A stretch of 64,000 nt of DNA from Petunia secreta (GCA_029990175.1 JARKIP010000033.1:8184001-8248000), one strand, 5' to 3'; shown: positions 10,936 to 23,100, numbered from the stretch's first letter. Numbers and translations are program-made. The notes: generated by a model from the sequence alone, not told the origin.

Positions 10936-10949
10936 GGTAAGCACTAAAC
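10936..10949 (-). promoter_or_regulatory. Primer-binding-site remnant of outer Tat copy
   Basis: Element strand GTTTAGTGCTTACC lies directly after the LTR end and aligns with TTTGGTGCCTACC of the inner copy with two changes. It is then joined by a deletion to mid-gag sequence. Confidence 0.45.
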
Positions 10950-11453
10950 TGTTTATGCCTAAAATTGTATGCCTAGGATAAACTATTATTTATGATTAGG
11001 GCCACAAGCAGTGAAGTAACTATAATGGAAAAGTATGTAAATATAACAAAAGCAATAATGAATTAACAAGACGAAATAATTAAGAGAAAGGTAGAGTAAT
11101 TGTTATTCCTTGAGAATAGCCAGATTTGGTGTGGAATCCTTCGATGTACAATACAATGTAAGGAAAGGTATTTATAGTAGTGATACCCAATCCTAAATAA
11201 GGTAAAATACAAAGACTAATAAGGCTATGGGCCTTTACCTCAAGGCAGGGTTATACATTAAACCCCAACTAGGATACTATAAACCCTAGGCGGCGGGATG
11301 TATACCGTGTGTCCTATAGTCGTGCCGCCTAAATGGTCGCTTGCTCTAGGAGCGGGCGTGTATCCTCTGCACCCGGTAACTTGAAAGATAAGTCTAGTCT
11401 CACCAGATGGACTCTATCCCCGTAATAGCAAGCGACATTTTTTTGCGCACACA
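10950..11453 (-). repeat. 5' LTR of the Tat element
   Basis: This 504-bp partner of the LTR at 5279-5775 starts TGTTTATGCC on the plus strand and ends ...GCGCACACA. It is followed by the AGTTT target duplication. A TATAAATA on the element strand (11169-11176) is a plausible core promoter; the corresponding positions read TATATATA in the left LTR. Confidence 0.8.
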
Positions 11454-11589
11454 AGTTTATGAAATTTAGTTTGTTTTCTTGGGTTTTCTTCCTTGTAGTA
11501 TAGTTAGAAGTAAGTGTGGGGTTATTACATTTTTTTCCCGAGGATTGTTGCTAGCTTATTTGGATTCTAATATCATACTTTTCATTCTG

Positions 11590-12960
11590 TGGTGCAGGTG
11601 CAACGACAAAAAGTAAGAAATGGGCTTCCTCATCAGGTGCTGCTGCCCTCAAAGGCAAAAGATGGGATGAGCGTCAACTAGAAAAGCTACAAAGAGCAAC
11701 GACAAGAAAAAGTACCGCAATAAGCGCCAAGAGGGGTTGTTCCCATTCCAAAGCCAGCAGGAAAAGAAGGTTTGGGTTTCCATTTATCAAGAAGGGGGAC
11801 AACTAAGCATGGTAAACAAATTCCAAGTTATTAGGCTACATCTTATAAGAATCTATGACAGAAATAAACTTGTTCAAGAAGTTTCGAGCTATAAGATAGG
11901 CTACTCATAGGATGAAGTGGGACTCAGTTTTTGAGAGTCCGGCGCATGCGAATCTTGATCTTGTATGAGAATTCTTCATAAATTGGGACCCAAATGAAGC
12001 ATGGCGAGATGATTATATGGTATAGGCTCGGGGCCATCAAGTAATGCTTCATGCCACTGCTCTTTGCAACATTTTTGGGGGGTGGATGATCATGACACCG
12101 ATGAATTAAAAGACTTCATTAAGCGGCCTGACTACAAGGCTATGCGGGACACTCTGTATGGAGAGGATTCTGCAGATTTGTGGGCTCAGAGGAAACAGGA
12201 AGGCACAAGTGTATGCAGTTTTTGAGGTTTTAGAAGACGGCTCGAGATTGGATGAGATTGATCAATGCTCACATTCAACCATATGGGCACTTTCTGATGT
12301 TACCAAGGAGAGGGCTTGCATGGTCTACTTCTTCATGGTGGGGAGGCCACTAATTATTGGATACTACATGGTTAAAATGATAAAGAAGGCATCCCATTAA
12401 AACAAGTGTAAAACAATTGTTCTTCTGCAATATTCTTAAAAATACTTAGAGAAGGAGCGCGTGCCTATTGATGAAATTGGTGATTGTATTGTACTTAACA
12501 TGGAGAAGAAGTATGATATTTCGGCGGTGAAAGGTACAGATGCTAATGCCCCTCCGCCAAATTCACTGTGGATGAGTTGCGTGAAACGGATGCCAATCTG
12601 CCAGCCTGTAAGTACTTGATGTTAGAGTTTTTAGCAAGGCAAGCAGGGATGGATCTGCAAGCACTTGATCGTACCCTTCCTTTATTGAGTTCGTCCAAGG
12701 GGCTAATGGCATGATTCTCGAATGTCGTAGTGCCCCTTGGAGAGTATGAAAACACTGATTCTAAGATTGTTGATCAGGACAAGAGTAGTGATGAAGAAGA
12801 AGGAAGCGAAGAGGAAGAAGGGGAGGAGGCGCGCACTCCACCACGCCGACCTGGAGGCTCCCTGAGGAGTAAGGAGTTGTTTCCACTATTACACCAGTGA
12901 TGGCTGATGGTGATCGTGATGATGAAACTCTCTAGCATGTAGAGCGGGAGGGTTTAGATG
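11590..12960 (+). pseudogene. Athila env-like ORF with plant transposon-protein domain, degenerate
   Basis: Plus-strand frames read KKWASSSGAAALKGKRWDER, then RGHQVMLHATALCNIFGG, DELKDFIKRPDYKAMRDTLYG and DVTKERACMVYFFMVGRPL followed by KMIKKASH. These segments in this order resemble the domain annotated in databases as a putative plant transposon protein, common in the 3' ORF of Athila-like elements. The C-terminal part is acidic (12780-12830) with a short arginine/proline tail. Frame changes and stops interrupt it several times. The region begins shortly after the Tat insertion, so the N-terminus may be short. Function in the element is unknown; an envelope role is only a traditional label. 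Confidence 0.6.
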
Positions 12961-14719
12961 AGGATGTTGAGAATTAGGCCGTTAGGCATTTGGGGAAGTT
13001 CCTTTTACTTTTGCACTTTATTTTTATCGTTATGAGGACATTCCTCTGTTTAAGTATGGGGTGAGGGACTTCTCGAATTTTTGAGGTCATGGATGACTAT
13101 GCTGTTAGAAATTTCTTTTGTCACTTAACTTTATTATTTTATTTATTTTCGTTTCCTGCTTTAATATATAAAATAAATTAGAAAACCAATGAAAAATTTC
13201 AAAAGATTTTTTTTTAGTTTTAGTTAGTGGTACATTTCATCCGTCCTATATTTTTTCTTATGGCATCGGTTCTTTTTCATGGGCAGGCCTTTTTAACCAA
13301 CCAATTTTTTTTTTATTTAGGGGTAGTTTAGTATTGGCTAGTATAATATGTAAGGAAAAATGATAGAATTCTAGGTGCCTTTTGTTTGTTTGATACCGGT
13401 GAATTAGACTTGAGCATGTGCTATTTGTGAAATACTCTTGGTCTTGGAAATTTTGATGCGTGCCTCGACAAACTGGAATGATCTTCATGAGACACTTGAT
13501 TTCAACTACTTGAGTCTTTTGTGAACCATTATATTTTATTGCTTAATTTTCAAAGTTGCACCCTATTTGCTTGTACCAAGAGTTGGAATGGAATATCTTG
13601 AGTGAACTATGTTGCATGTATGATGTGAGGTATTTTATTGTGTTCTATGCATGCCATATTGTTGTCTAGAACTTGCCCGTGTGTGTTCAAAGTAAAATCC
13701 TAGGATAGCTCTATTTGAGAGATGATATAGGTATTTCTTTGATAAGCCTTTTAGCTGGATTAGCCTACTCATATATATTTGTCCCTAGTAAGACCTTTTG
13801 AGCCTATTGACCTTTTTATTGGCACCCACATTACAAGCCTTATCTTTTTTGTTCTTAATTATCCTCTTTTTGAACCCTTACACCTTAGAGCACTTTAATT
13901 ACAAAATATTTGAGGTTGTGCAGTTGTGGTTAGAGAAATCGGGTAGCTTTTGGGTGGAACCAATAATGGAAAAAATTGGAGCTTTTTAAGAAAACGTTCA
14001 TTGGCAAGGGTTGAATTTTTGAATTGAAGAAAAAAAGAGATGGAAAAAAAAGTGAAAAGAAGAAAAGAAAAAATAGAGAAGCAAAAAGAAAAAAAAATCC
14101 CAATCCTTGCTAGTGTTTTACAAAAATGAAAAGAATACTTAAGAAAAGGGAGTTCTTTGGTGTATGTTTGGGCGGTTGGTTGGTTTGTTTTAAGAAGAAT
14201 TGAGCTTAAAAAAAGTGATGTATTAAAGTGCTTAGGGAGGTAGTCAAAATTTTACTTATGTATATCCTACCCGTTCATTAGCCTACAACCCTTAAAGTCC
14301 TAGTTGATCCCGAATTGGAGAGAGCCTACATTAGTGGATTCCTACACTGTGTCACATGAACTTTCTTGTGAGAGTGAGTGAATTCTTTCTATGTTATGTC
14401 CCGAATTTATTCTTGAAATTTATTCCTCGTGTGATTTTTGGGATGCCCTCTTGGTTCATTAGTTTTGGGTGAGGGCACATGGTTTGTAAAGGATAGGTGA
14501 AGTTATTACACTTTTTGGTTGAGTGAATGGGTGTGATTTTTTGAAACTTGGCACTATTTAGTTGGTTTTTGAAACTGAGATGTCTTGAGTTGGTCGTTCT
14601 AGTGTTTTGAAATGGTGAATTCTTTTGGGCATATTGTGAGTCACATGGTTTATGCTCTTGCCTAATGGTTGGTATCGACCATAACTGCTCTTGTCTAATG
14701 GTTGGTATCAACCATAACC
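12961..14719 (+). other. Athila 3' noncoding DNA
   Basis: No gene is supported. The stretch is AT-rich. A purine-rich run of about 70 bp at 14024-14098 (AAGAGATGGAAAAAAAAG and similar) could be or contain a polypurine tract, but no LTR start was fixed behind it. An imperfect repeat of TAATGGTTGGTATC.ACCATAAC occurs at about 14663-14722. Confidence 0.4.
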
Positions 14720-15399
14720 ATCAAAGGTTGTTTGGCATGCGATGCATTTGAAACAACTTGATGCCTGGCAACCCCAGCTTGTCTAACCTAGTCTAGGAGT
14801 TGGTTTAACTTAGCCTAGTAACTTGTAAACATTATAAACACATCTTTGAACCCTATTAGAGGGATTTTTGAGTAAACATTTACACCCAAAGGAGGCAAGA
14901 AATAAAGAAGAGCAAGATTCAAGGCTCTGTCTCATCCACGTTTTATCTTTTGTGTAATTTACATGCTTGTAGTTATTTTCATTGACATGACCATGACTAT
15001 GAGTGGCTAAATCATCCATTCTAGGGTTTATTAAACCACGTTTATACTTACGGGTTACGAATATTTGTTTTAATGAATGAAACTTGTTAATTCTTCCTAT
15101 CTAATTATTTACGTATTGCTTACTATTGATTGGAAGTACCCCCAATTGATTGTCCCCTATATTTTTGTGTGTTTAGGGATAGATTCATAAGTTAGGGTTA
15201 TACACTTAGCAATATTTCAACCTAAAATAAAGGCATTACTTAGTTTGTCAAAAAAAGTGATTTGTGACCATTGATCCATATTGTGAACTATACTTGTACT
15301 CCTACACATTTTCATTACTTACTTAGAAAATTGGTTAGTGAACACTATAATTATTATGCAAAAGTAAATAGTTGTGAAGTTGGAGCATGTGTTCAACAG
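14720..15399 (+). repeat. Probable Athila 3' LTR, left piece
   Basis: Non-coding sequence that continues, across the copia insertion, at 25429. The start is not resolved. Both sides of the break carry the GTTCAAC.G context, consistent with one original sequence split by a 5-bp staggered insertion. LTR identity is inferred from the terminal part of the right piece. Confidence 0.4.
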
Positions 15400-16545
15400 T
15401 GTTGCACTTGGTGCACCTTCAACAGACACTAGAGGGAGGGGTGAATAGTGTCTTCCGATTTTCGTCTTCCGAAGAACCTTGCTCGTGCCCGTAAGAACCT
15501 GGTTCTTAACGAGGTTTCACAAAACACTGTGCTAACAACAATAATGTGGAAATAAACTTACACAGGGATTTTTACGGGGAAAACTCCTTGCTCAATGGAG
15601 AAAAACCACGACCCACACTCTGGGATTTTGAAAACTTTTTTACTAACACAACGAGCAAGTTTTAGGTTACAAACTCTATAACCAAGGGACTAAAATCTAG
15701 TACCTAAGACTGCCTACAATCAACTCAATTATAGCAACCACACCTAGGAAACTCCTAAGTACAAGACTGCCTACGATCCACGACCGTAGCAATACCTTTA
15801 AACTTACTCTAGCCTAAATGCACAAGGATTTCTCTAAATAAAGTACCTAAGCAATGCTTCTCAAATAAGCGTAATAGGTTACAATTCAAAGCCCTAATAC
15901 ATATGAACTAGGCCAAGACAGAAACTCAATACAGCTTAATGAAGAACCACTTGTCAGTCAGTTCCTTCTGCATGTCTCTTGAAGTTTTCATAATGATGCT
16001 TATATAGTGTGCATAAGACTTCTTCATGGACAAGGAAAAGAATTATTCTCCAATTAGGACACAATAAATACTTTCCTTAACACTTTTACCTCCAGCACAC
16101 TTTTTCTATTATTGGACTCTTTGAAAATATTCCCCATTATTATGTAGATCTTCCAAGAAAATTCCAGCTGACACTTAAGGCAAGTAGGGTTTATTAGCCG
16201 CCTTTTATGCATTTATATTCACGTCCAAGAGACTCCAAATCCCATTAGGATTAAACTCTGCACTCCTTCGAAGAACCTTCCTGCGCGAGGTTCTCCTAGT
16301 CTTACTAGGATTCTGCTTCTTTCCCTATACTGCTTCGTAGAACCTTCCTGCGCGACTCCTAATCCAATTTGGATTGTAACAGTGCTGCGTCCAAGTTCTT
16401 TCTAATTCTATCTCGGACTGGGAATGTATCTGTATATCTTTTTATTATCAGTAGAACCTGTCAGAGAATAAGATCCTTCTTCAGAGAACAAGGTCCTTCA
16501 CCAGTTTCTTCTCGTTTGGCAATCATCAAAACTTAAACTTCAACA
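15400..16545 (-). repeat. 3' LTR of minus-strand SIRE-like copia
   Basis: This 1146-bp LTR is shorter than its partner. It lacks about 142 bp present at 24728-24869, apparently lost between two TGCA tetramers. A minus-strand TATATAAGC lies near 15999-16006 as a candidate core promoter. The plus strand contains a perfect 17-bp palindrome at 15492-15508 (TAAGAACCTGGTTCTTA). Confidence 0.8.
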
Positions 16546-16560
16546 AATTCCCCCTTTTGA
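16546..16560 (-). promoter_or_regulatory. Polypurine tract of minus-strand copia
   Basis: Element strand TCAAAAGGGGGAATT directly precedes the TGTTGAAG start of the 3' LTR, so it fits the plus-strand primer. A second purine run (about 16676-16689) lies further in. Confidence 0.7.
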
Positions 16561-18411
16561 TGATGACAAACAAATGTTGCATGGATGCTGTTCAACCACA
16601 CACACAAGCAGTGAAACAGGTATAAGAATTAATAACAGAACGAAACTGGGACACAAACACCTCCTACATTTCTTCTTCCCCCTTTTGGCATCATCGAAAA
16701 AGATCACAGTACACCTGCGAAAGAACCAATCAAGTAATGTCGAGTCTATAGCCTAGACGACAGCAAATCAATTATATGCAGAACCTATCAAACTTCAAGC
16801 TAAGATGCTTAGTTAAAACCATAAGATAAGAGAGTGGATCAGTAATAAATCAAGCAAAATATCCAAATAAGCATCAAAAATATTAAGATTAAGATCATAA
16901 AGATTGTCTTAAACCGAACATCACAGAGAAATTGATGAAATATGGGTTATAGGGTACGAACTGGTTCTTCTCTGGAAAGTGGATGGAACAAAGATTCTTA
17001 TAAGAGCAAGCATCGGCATAATGTTGCATGAGTTTCCTTGCATTTCAAGCACCAGTTCTCCTTCCATAAGCTTCTACCTTCTGATTCCAAACACCCATAC
17101 AAGGACCTTCATCGCTATCATGCTCTATAGGTTCCTCTGCAGATTCTTTCTTCAAATGCTAATCACAGCTCTTTGGGATCTTTCTTTCAAAGCCATCATG
17201 ATGATCAGGTTCTGTACATTTGTCTAAAGACATACCAAAGAGTTCCATAATCTATATAAGAAGAAGCCCATAAGCTAACGCATGCTCTCCTAGTTCCATA
17301 TTAGCTATACTCTAAATATGTTGTATCATTACTCTTGGCCAGATTGATATGAACCTCCATACCAGTAGGTCCATGTAAGTTAAATCTATAAATTTCATCT
17401 CAATATGATACTAGGACCTCTGGACCAGGTTCATCGGCACAAATTCAAACAACAATGGATAGAAGGATGCCATAACCTTTTTTCCAACTAGATGGCTCTG
17501 GTAAGACTTGGTTTCCCATGAATATCTATGTAGAACTCGCAAATCATCAAGAGTGTACAACTTTCTTGACTCTACATGAACCAGGTTCTTCCAACTTTGA
17601 GCATTCAACATTGCAACCAGTTGTACAATCCTCTTTTCATCAGTACCAGCGAGAGTTCTACCTCTTCTAATACTATGTTCCTTCAACCAACATCTCAGTT
17701 CACTTCAGTCATTTTCTTGTCAGCCACCTTTTTCTCTGCACTAGAACCAGGTTCAACAGGAGATTCTTCAGGCCTCACCTCTACTCAAGTTTCTTTTATT
17801 ATTTTTACTTTTTCATCACTTGAAGAACACACTCAGTAGTCCTTCTCCTTAATTGAAGGAATAACAAGCATGCTTTCAACACATAGAGTTCATTTTATTT
17901 ACACTTTGTATGCTTTTCTATGTGGTGAATTTCCTAGGAAGAGTTCCCTCATCAGTTCGTGCATCAAATTTGCCTAGATCTTCTTACCATTATATTATAC
18001 ATATATATAATCAGAAGGCTCTTAGGTAAATGATGCTTGGCTTCCTACCCCGAAGTGAGTCATAGGGAAACTTCCTAACAAGGGACCTACCATATACATA
18101 AAAACTCATATGAAATTTATAATTCACAATTTGTAACCAATGGATCAAAGTTCATTTTTATGCTCAGGGATTACAAGTTGTGAAATACTCAACCAGTTAT
18201 ACTTTAAACTAACCAAATACCAATAGTCTATGATGTGGGAGAGTGACTTACGTTACTTACAATATAAATGATTTTCTTACCATCGTCACACTCCTTCCAA
18301 TGAAGGCTACACGTTAGAGGATTTAATTTGTCTCTATTCGTGTACCTCGAGCAACCACAGTATAAATACTCATTTTGGTTGTTTCCTCTCACCTTAGCTT
18401 GCAAAACTCAA
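16561..18411 (-). pseudogene. Remnant of SIRE-type 3' ORF region
   Basis: The best frame is 17686-17411 on the minus strand (91 codons), reading RRGRTLAGTDEKRIVQLVAM, LNAQSWKNLVHV and YSWETKSYQSHLVG. The first part resembles RVLSDVQKEGMLWLLQ/KLHAQGWRDVIL in the 3' ORF of the plus-strand copia (about 48236-48320), with the shared layout R-L...E-..-L..L-AQ-W. This supports a diverged homologue of that extra ORF. The rest of 16561-18411 shows only short broken frames, and no pol motif was found between the gag end and this ORF. Confidence 0.45.
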
Positions 18412-18698
18412 TCAAGGGTTTGTTTTAGGAACCCAGACAAGCTTGGGTCCCTTCTTATGATAGAATGGATGGATCAGATCTCTTTTAGCCCAACTAGGTA
18501 AAATAAACTTTTTGTTCTTTTTCAATATCCTTAATAAAGTTGTACAACTATCTCCATAGTGCCCAATTTTATCATAACTAGTGCACACTCTATTCTTCAC
18601 CACTTCAACATACATGCTCTTTGGCTCCCATGGTGACAATGGTTTCTTATATTTAGAACCACTTTTATTTCTATAATGATGTTCATAAAGCCTAATAG
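18412..18698 (-). pseudogene. gag: SIRE-type gag C-terminus (after Del insertion)
   Basis: The minus-strand frame reads CTSYDKIGHYGDSC, a CCHC zinc knuckle with spacing C-x2-Y(for C)-x4-H-x4-C, so the second cysteine has been lost. It then reads WAKRDLIHPFYHKKGPKLVW and VPKTNP before a stop. The W-RRDLIHP...KLVWVPK ending is characteristic of SIRE-type gag just before protease. The upstream part of the same gag lies at 23101-24112, the two parts being separated by a Del-like insertion. No protease follows. Confidence 0.75.
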
Positions 18699-21000
18699 TG
18701 AAACGACCTCGGTTAGACGTTTCGAAAGTTAGGACTCCGATTGGGGTGTCGATAATTTTAAAATATTTGTAATATCCATTAGGACCTGTCTGTAAAATTT
18801 GAGCTAAATCAGACCTCGTTTGATAGGCATTGGAAGAAGGTTTCAGTTTTTATTGTCGATAAGTATTAAAAAGAGATTTTCGAGTTCGGTTTTGGCGAAT
18901 GAGCTCGGATTAGAAATCTGAAAGCGCCGTCTGGTTCGTATGATTATTTGTGACTTTTGTGATTTGTCGAAAGTGAAATTCGATGTTGTTCGGCTAGTTT
19001 CCGCTAAAATACCGAAAGTTAAATAATTTGATCTTTTTTCATTTAATTTGCATATTGCGTTTCGGAAGTCCAATTTGAGATCCGCCTTCGCGAATATGCT
19101 ACATATATTTTGTATAACTTGTATGCAAAAGTGAGAATTATTTTAAATATCGCAGGGTACCATTTTAATTTTTGTCGCGAAAAGAAACTAAAATAAAAGA
19201 AAAAGAGAAAAGGACAAAAAGGAAAAGTAATTAATGGAGGCGGTGCCTCTTAGCTTATATAAGCAGAAGCAAAAGAGAAATGAGTTTGAAAAGTAAGCAA
19301 CACAGAAAATGTACGAAAAATATCAAAAAATTGAAAAAGGAAAGGAAAAGGAGCTGGAGAAAAATAAGATTTTCACCCCGAAACATCCAGGTGATGATGT
19401 TAACTCATTATCTTAACTTATGACATGTGTTTGAATATATTTTTACGGTAAAAATTGGGATATTAGACATCGTTTTAATAAGTTCAACTGATAGTTTAAA
19501 GGGTCAATTGGACCCCGATAGTGGAATTGATTATATATACGTACTCAGTGAGTTATGGGCAATATATAAATGTAATTTATTTAGGGTTTGGTTATGTGAC
19601 CACAAACCCTGTACATAGGCCTGGCCTACGTACTGCGTATGCGAATAGGGTATCCAGGTTCCTACCTGGATTGTTCTAAGATGTGAGGAATGAAGATTTT
19701 AGCCTTATGTGATATATTTTTCTGCTTATTGAAAACAGTGGGATCGTTTGGCAATGAATCCAAAGGGATAAAGTGGTTGTTGGGTAACACTGTTAACTTT
19801 TGAACAAGGTAAATGTTTATATCCATTTCTTTGAAGGTATCTGGCCTCGTGGATTTCTATCACGTGTCCCTTACGTGTGTATCTGCCGATAGGCGTACTC
19901 ATTACGCCTTAGCTTTGGATTTGCATTGTATATTATATGTTATGTCCTATTGTTGGTATTGCATTGAGGATCTGAGCATTATACTTTAGCTGTGAGTTGG
20001 CATCTACTTCCCGGCTGTCGATGAGAGTCCCGCACGGTAAAGGGTTATTATTGCATCATATTGCATTCATATGCATCATATTGTGGGTAGGAGGATTCCG
20101 CCCTCGGAGCAGGAGGATTCCGTTCCATTGCATCATATTGAGGGTAGAAGGATTCCGCCCTAGGAGAAAGAGGATTCTGCTCCATTTCATCATATTAAGG
20201 GTAGGAGGATTCTGCCCTCGGAGCTGGAGAATTCAGCTCCATTGCATCATATTGAGGGTAGGAGGATTCCACCCTAGGAGCAGGAGGATTCCGCTCCATT
20301 GCATTATACTGAGGGCAGGATGATTCTGCCCTAGGAGTAGGAGGATTCTGCTCCATTCATTTGACACATGTGACCCTTTGCATCAGATTTCATTTCATCT
20401 AATCTCATTTCATTTTATACCATTGTGTAGACTTATGGTACATAACTACTGTTCCGCTTATACGTGCATTGCATATTTGTTGATATATTTCTGGCTCGTA
20501 TTCCTGGTTGGATTCATGGTTTCATACATGTTTTCGGTTATTATCTGGCTCCGCCTTTTATAATTTAAATAAAAGGAATTTAGTTTATCTGTTTCTTCTC
20601 CCTGGCTAGCTATCCTATTCTCTGAGGTGGTTAGTCTGCCCTACTTATTGAGTCCTTTTGACTCACCCTTGTTTGTTGTTTGTTTCTTGTCTATTTATTT
20701 CGTTTCGGCAGGTTCGCTCCTGGATTGAGTTCGCCACATTGTGAAGGAGCGAACACGACTTCAGCTGTCAGGGTGAGCCAGCTTTTATTCTGGATGGCCA
20801 CCAGTTTATTGGTTATTATTTCAGCTGTAATTTTTTTTGTACAGATTAGAGGTATCAGTATGTTTGTGTTTTTGTTGTAAGTCTTATCCTTATTTATGAA
20901 TATTTATATTTATTTTCCTAATTTAATTGGTAAGGGTTCGCCGGACGGGTCTAGGGGAGGATGTCGGGTGCCCACACGACACCGGATTTCGGGTCGTGTC
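18699..21000 (+). repeat. 5' LTR of Del-like element A
   Basis: The 2.3-kb LTR starts TGAAACGACCTCGGTTAG and ends near GGGTCGTGTC just before the primer site. A TATATAA at 19256-19262 is a likely TATA box. It contains a 57-bp tandem array (20085-20369) and shares all landmarks with the LTR beginning at 54698. Confidence 0.8.
20085..20369 (+). repeat. 57-bp tandem repeat array in Del LTR, 5 units
   Basis: Units start at GGGTAG/GGGCAG at 20085, 20142, 20199, 20256 and 20313, an exact 57-bp spacing. Each unit carries two copies of a GGA-GATTC-GC core, once after GGTA and once before TCCATT. Because 57 is three times 19, a frame stays open across the array and reads a repeating 19-residue peptide rich in I, P, L and R. 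That peptide is probably not a real protein. Confidence 0.85.
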
Positions 21001-21003
21001 TGT

Positions 21004-21015
21004 TGGTATCAGAGC
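21004..21015 (+). promoter_or_regulatory. Primer-binding site, initiator tRNA-Met type
   Basis: TGGTATCAGAGC, the standard sequence complementary to the 3' end of initiator tRNA-Met, three bases behind the LTR. Confidence 0.85.
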
Positions 21016-21599
21016 CCGAGTTAGAGTCTATCCAGACTAAGACAGTGTCTAGTAGAGTCTCGCTGATGGGTACGTAGACGTCCATACATATCTACAAGAG
21101 GCTATGACAGTATTTAGGAAGTTTCACTTCCTTCATTTCTGATCGTCCGTCGGTCTAGGATTTAAAAGTTCTCATTAGTTAGTTAATTCCTTCATGGTAA
21201 TTGTGAACCTTCGTGCGACAAATCAGCAAACAGTATGTGTTCATGACGAAGCAGTCTACCCTAGGGCTAGCACTGACGAAGCCCCAAGAGTTTTGATTGT
21301 GCTCACGATCTAGCTACGGAAGTTCCAGCTGTATAAGCTCGCGATGGGCAAGGGAGCAGAGCCTTGTGGTTCCCTTGGCTCTCTACGATGCTTTCACGAG
21401 AATCTTGGTGACGCAGATACCGCAAAAACCTATTATTCGCTAGGCAGCTTATCAGGTCGCTGCAGATGCAGATGTTCGGTCTCAGGGAGCTCCTATTCCA
21501 GTTCTTAATATCTCCGCAGTAAAGTATGTTCCGGTGGCAGCATGTGTTGTGCCTCTAGTTATTCTGGCTGGTTAGCTGGCCTGAGTAATAGTTCGGTCC

Positions 21600-23093
21600 G
21601 AGTATCATTTTACCCAATTGAACCTTCCGATATTCTTAAGCAATGCATCAGATAAACCTCGTGATTTTTTTAAAATAAAATGATGCCAGCGTATCTTTCA
21701 GGCTTTTGATTATATCGAGCGGTATGGTGTTGATTATTCTTCTTTCCAGTTTCAGGGGTCCAGCCTTGAATTGGTGGACCACTCTCTTATTAGCTAAATT
21801 GGCTCGAACTTTCTTCTAGATTCGGGGAAAAGTTCCTTTCGAGTAGCGAGCGAGATGAAAAGTGTTACCAGTTTGAGTGGATTGGATAGGGTAGCCTGTT
21901 GGTGCTTCAAAATATGAGATTGAATTATATAGAATGGCTGAATATGCATTAGAACTAGTCCATGAGTCTTTCGAGAGATTCAAAGATTTATTGATGACCT
22001 TTCTTTTCCTTGAGATCCCAGATAGCTCAAGAGATTGAGGTTGGGACTTCATTTGATGTCGTTGTTGATATTGCTCAAAGGTATTAGGCATACCATAAGT
22101 TAGAGCGGGAGAGCAAGAGACCCCGTGGCCCTAGTGGGTAACTATGGTACCTCAATTGGAGGTAAGAGTTCTGATTATTTTGGGAGGTCACCTTCCAGGT
22201 TATCTTACCTTGTGTCACGTGATTTTTAGAGTGCACCAGTAGCTCGTCAAGATCAGATTCAGTCTTTTCTTTACAGTTATCAACAATCTTTCCAGCTTCC
22301 ATTTTTCAGCGAAAAAGGTGTTATCATCGTCGTGAGTCTAGTTATCCTTTGAGGGGTTTTTCCTTACTCCGAAAAGTAGGCAGTTGTCTTTTCTCCCGTT
22401 ATCAGGCATCTGCGCAGTCGCAGGGGGATTTCATTTAGATCTCAATCAGCAAAAGAAATTTCGCCATTCAGTAGAGGTTGAGAGTGTGGTGGTAGTGGTT
22501 CTTCTAGAAGTAATTATCAGGGTAGCGGCTCGACTCAGCTGCAGAGGCAGTTCTATGAACTTCTACTCTGGCAGGATGCTGAGGCATCCGATATAGTAGA
22601 CCAGAGTATTTCTTCTTCCATTATATGTGAGTAAGATTTGATTCTTCCGATCGGTCTAAACTTTATTTATCTTACCATGTTTCCATGGCTTCCTTGGATA
22701 TTGTTTCTATTAAGAATTGATTGCGGTAGAGGGGTGAGCTTCTAGTATGATTTATTCAGGGAATTTGTGAGACCCTACTAGTTTATCTGATTTAAATGTG
22801 AGAGTTTTGGGGGTGAGTGTTAGTATTATCTGCTTGGCATCCTGTTGTATCTCTTTCTCTTATTATGTCAAGTCCATTTACCTCTCTTCTCGGAATTACG
22901 TGTTGGTTGGATGATGGGATTCTAGTTCATCACCATCAGAGAGTGTCATTGTTTCTTCTTGTGTAAAGTGTTTAGTAAGTAATATTCGATCTACGTATCT
23001 CCTCATGGTTCGAGACGCTAGTAAAGTCATGTTATCCTAAGAGCTTGTCTGGTTTATAAAAGGGTTTCTAGTAAATTGTATGAGTTTCCTTCG
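21600..23093 (+). pseudogene. gag: Del-type gag and protease, heavily degenerate
   Basis: The gag capsid region is recognisable only in pieces over several frames. One, around 21700-21790, corresponds to the relatives' layout of Y..RYGVDYSSFQFQGSSLEL. Further pieces resemble the FERFKDLL segment and the FD-V-DIAQR end (about 22050-22080). The region from about 22600 corresponds to the protease, with SMASLDIVSIKN-like residues near 22685. Stops are frequent and no zinc knuckle could be read. The copy at 60575-62150 matches it base for base over long stretches, which defines the extent better than the protein does. Confidence 0.6.
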
Positions 23094-23100
23094 TGTTCAG

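Larger units (their letters stand above)
5279..11453 (-). mobile_element. Tat-lineage Ty3/gypsy element, chimeric, with target duplication
   Basis: Two LTRs of about 500 bp (5279-5775 and 10950-11453) begin TG and end CA and are flanked by a perfect AGTTT duplication (5274-5278 and 11454-11458). On the element strand the order is 5' LTR, primer-site remnant, gag lacking its N-terminus, protease, an RNase H remnant, a partial internal LTR with its own primer site, a second gag, an antisense ORF region, polypurine tract and 3' LTR. Reverse transcriptase and integrase are not recognisable, so it could not move by itself. The internal LTR-gag segment makes it a chimera rather than a simple element. 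The outer duplication indicates insertion as one unit or nested gain afterwards. Confidence 0.8.
18699..23100 (+). mobile_element. Del/Tekay-like chromovirus, 5' part, inserted in copia gag
   Basis: Contains a full-length LTR (18699-21000), a TGGTATCAGAGC primer site, degenerate gag and part of protease, then ends at about 23100 in the middle of the internal region. It is homologous in the same order to 54698-62150. The right edge joins copia gag directly, with homology to the second copy ending at GAGTTTCCTTC (about 23093). No target duplication was found, so the 3' half was lost by deletion, or the insertion was incomplete. Confidence 0.7.

Noticed and set aside
19997..20323. 108-codon open frame in the Del LTR
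   Set aside because: It is the translation of a 57-bp tandem array whose length is divisible by three, with no protein-like composition.
20085..20369. CRISPR-like regular repeat array
   Set aside because: Repeats are contiguous without unique spacers and the DNA is plant nuclear retroelement sequence.
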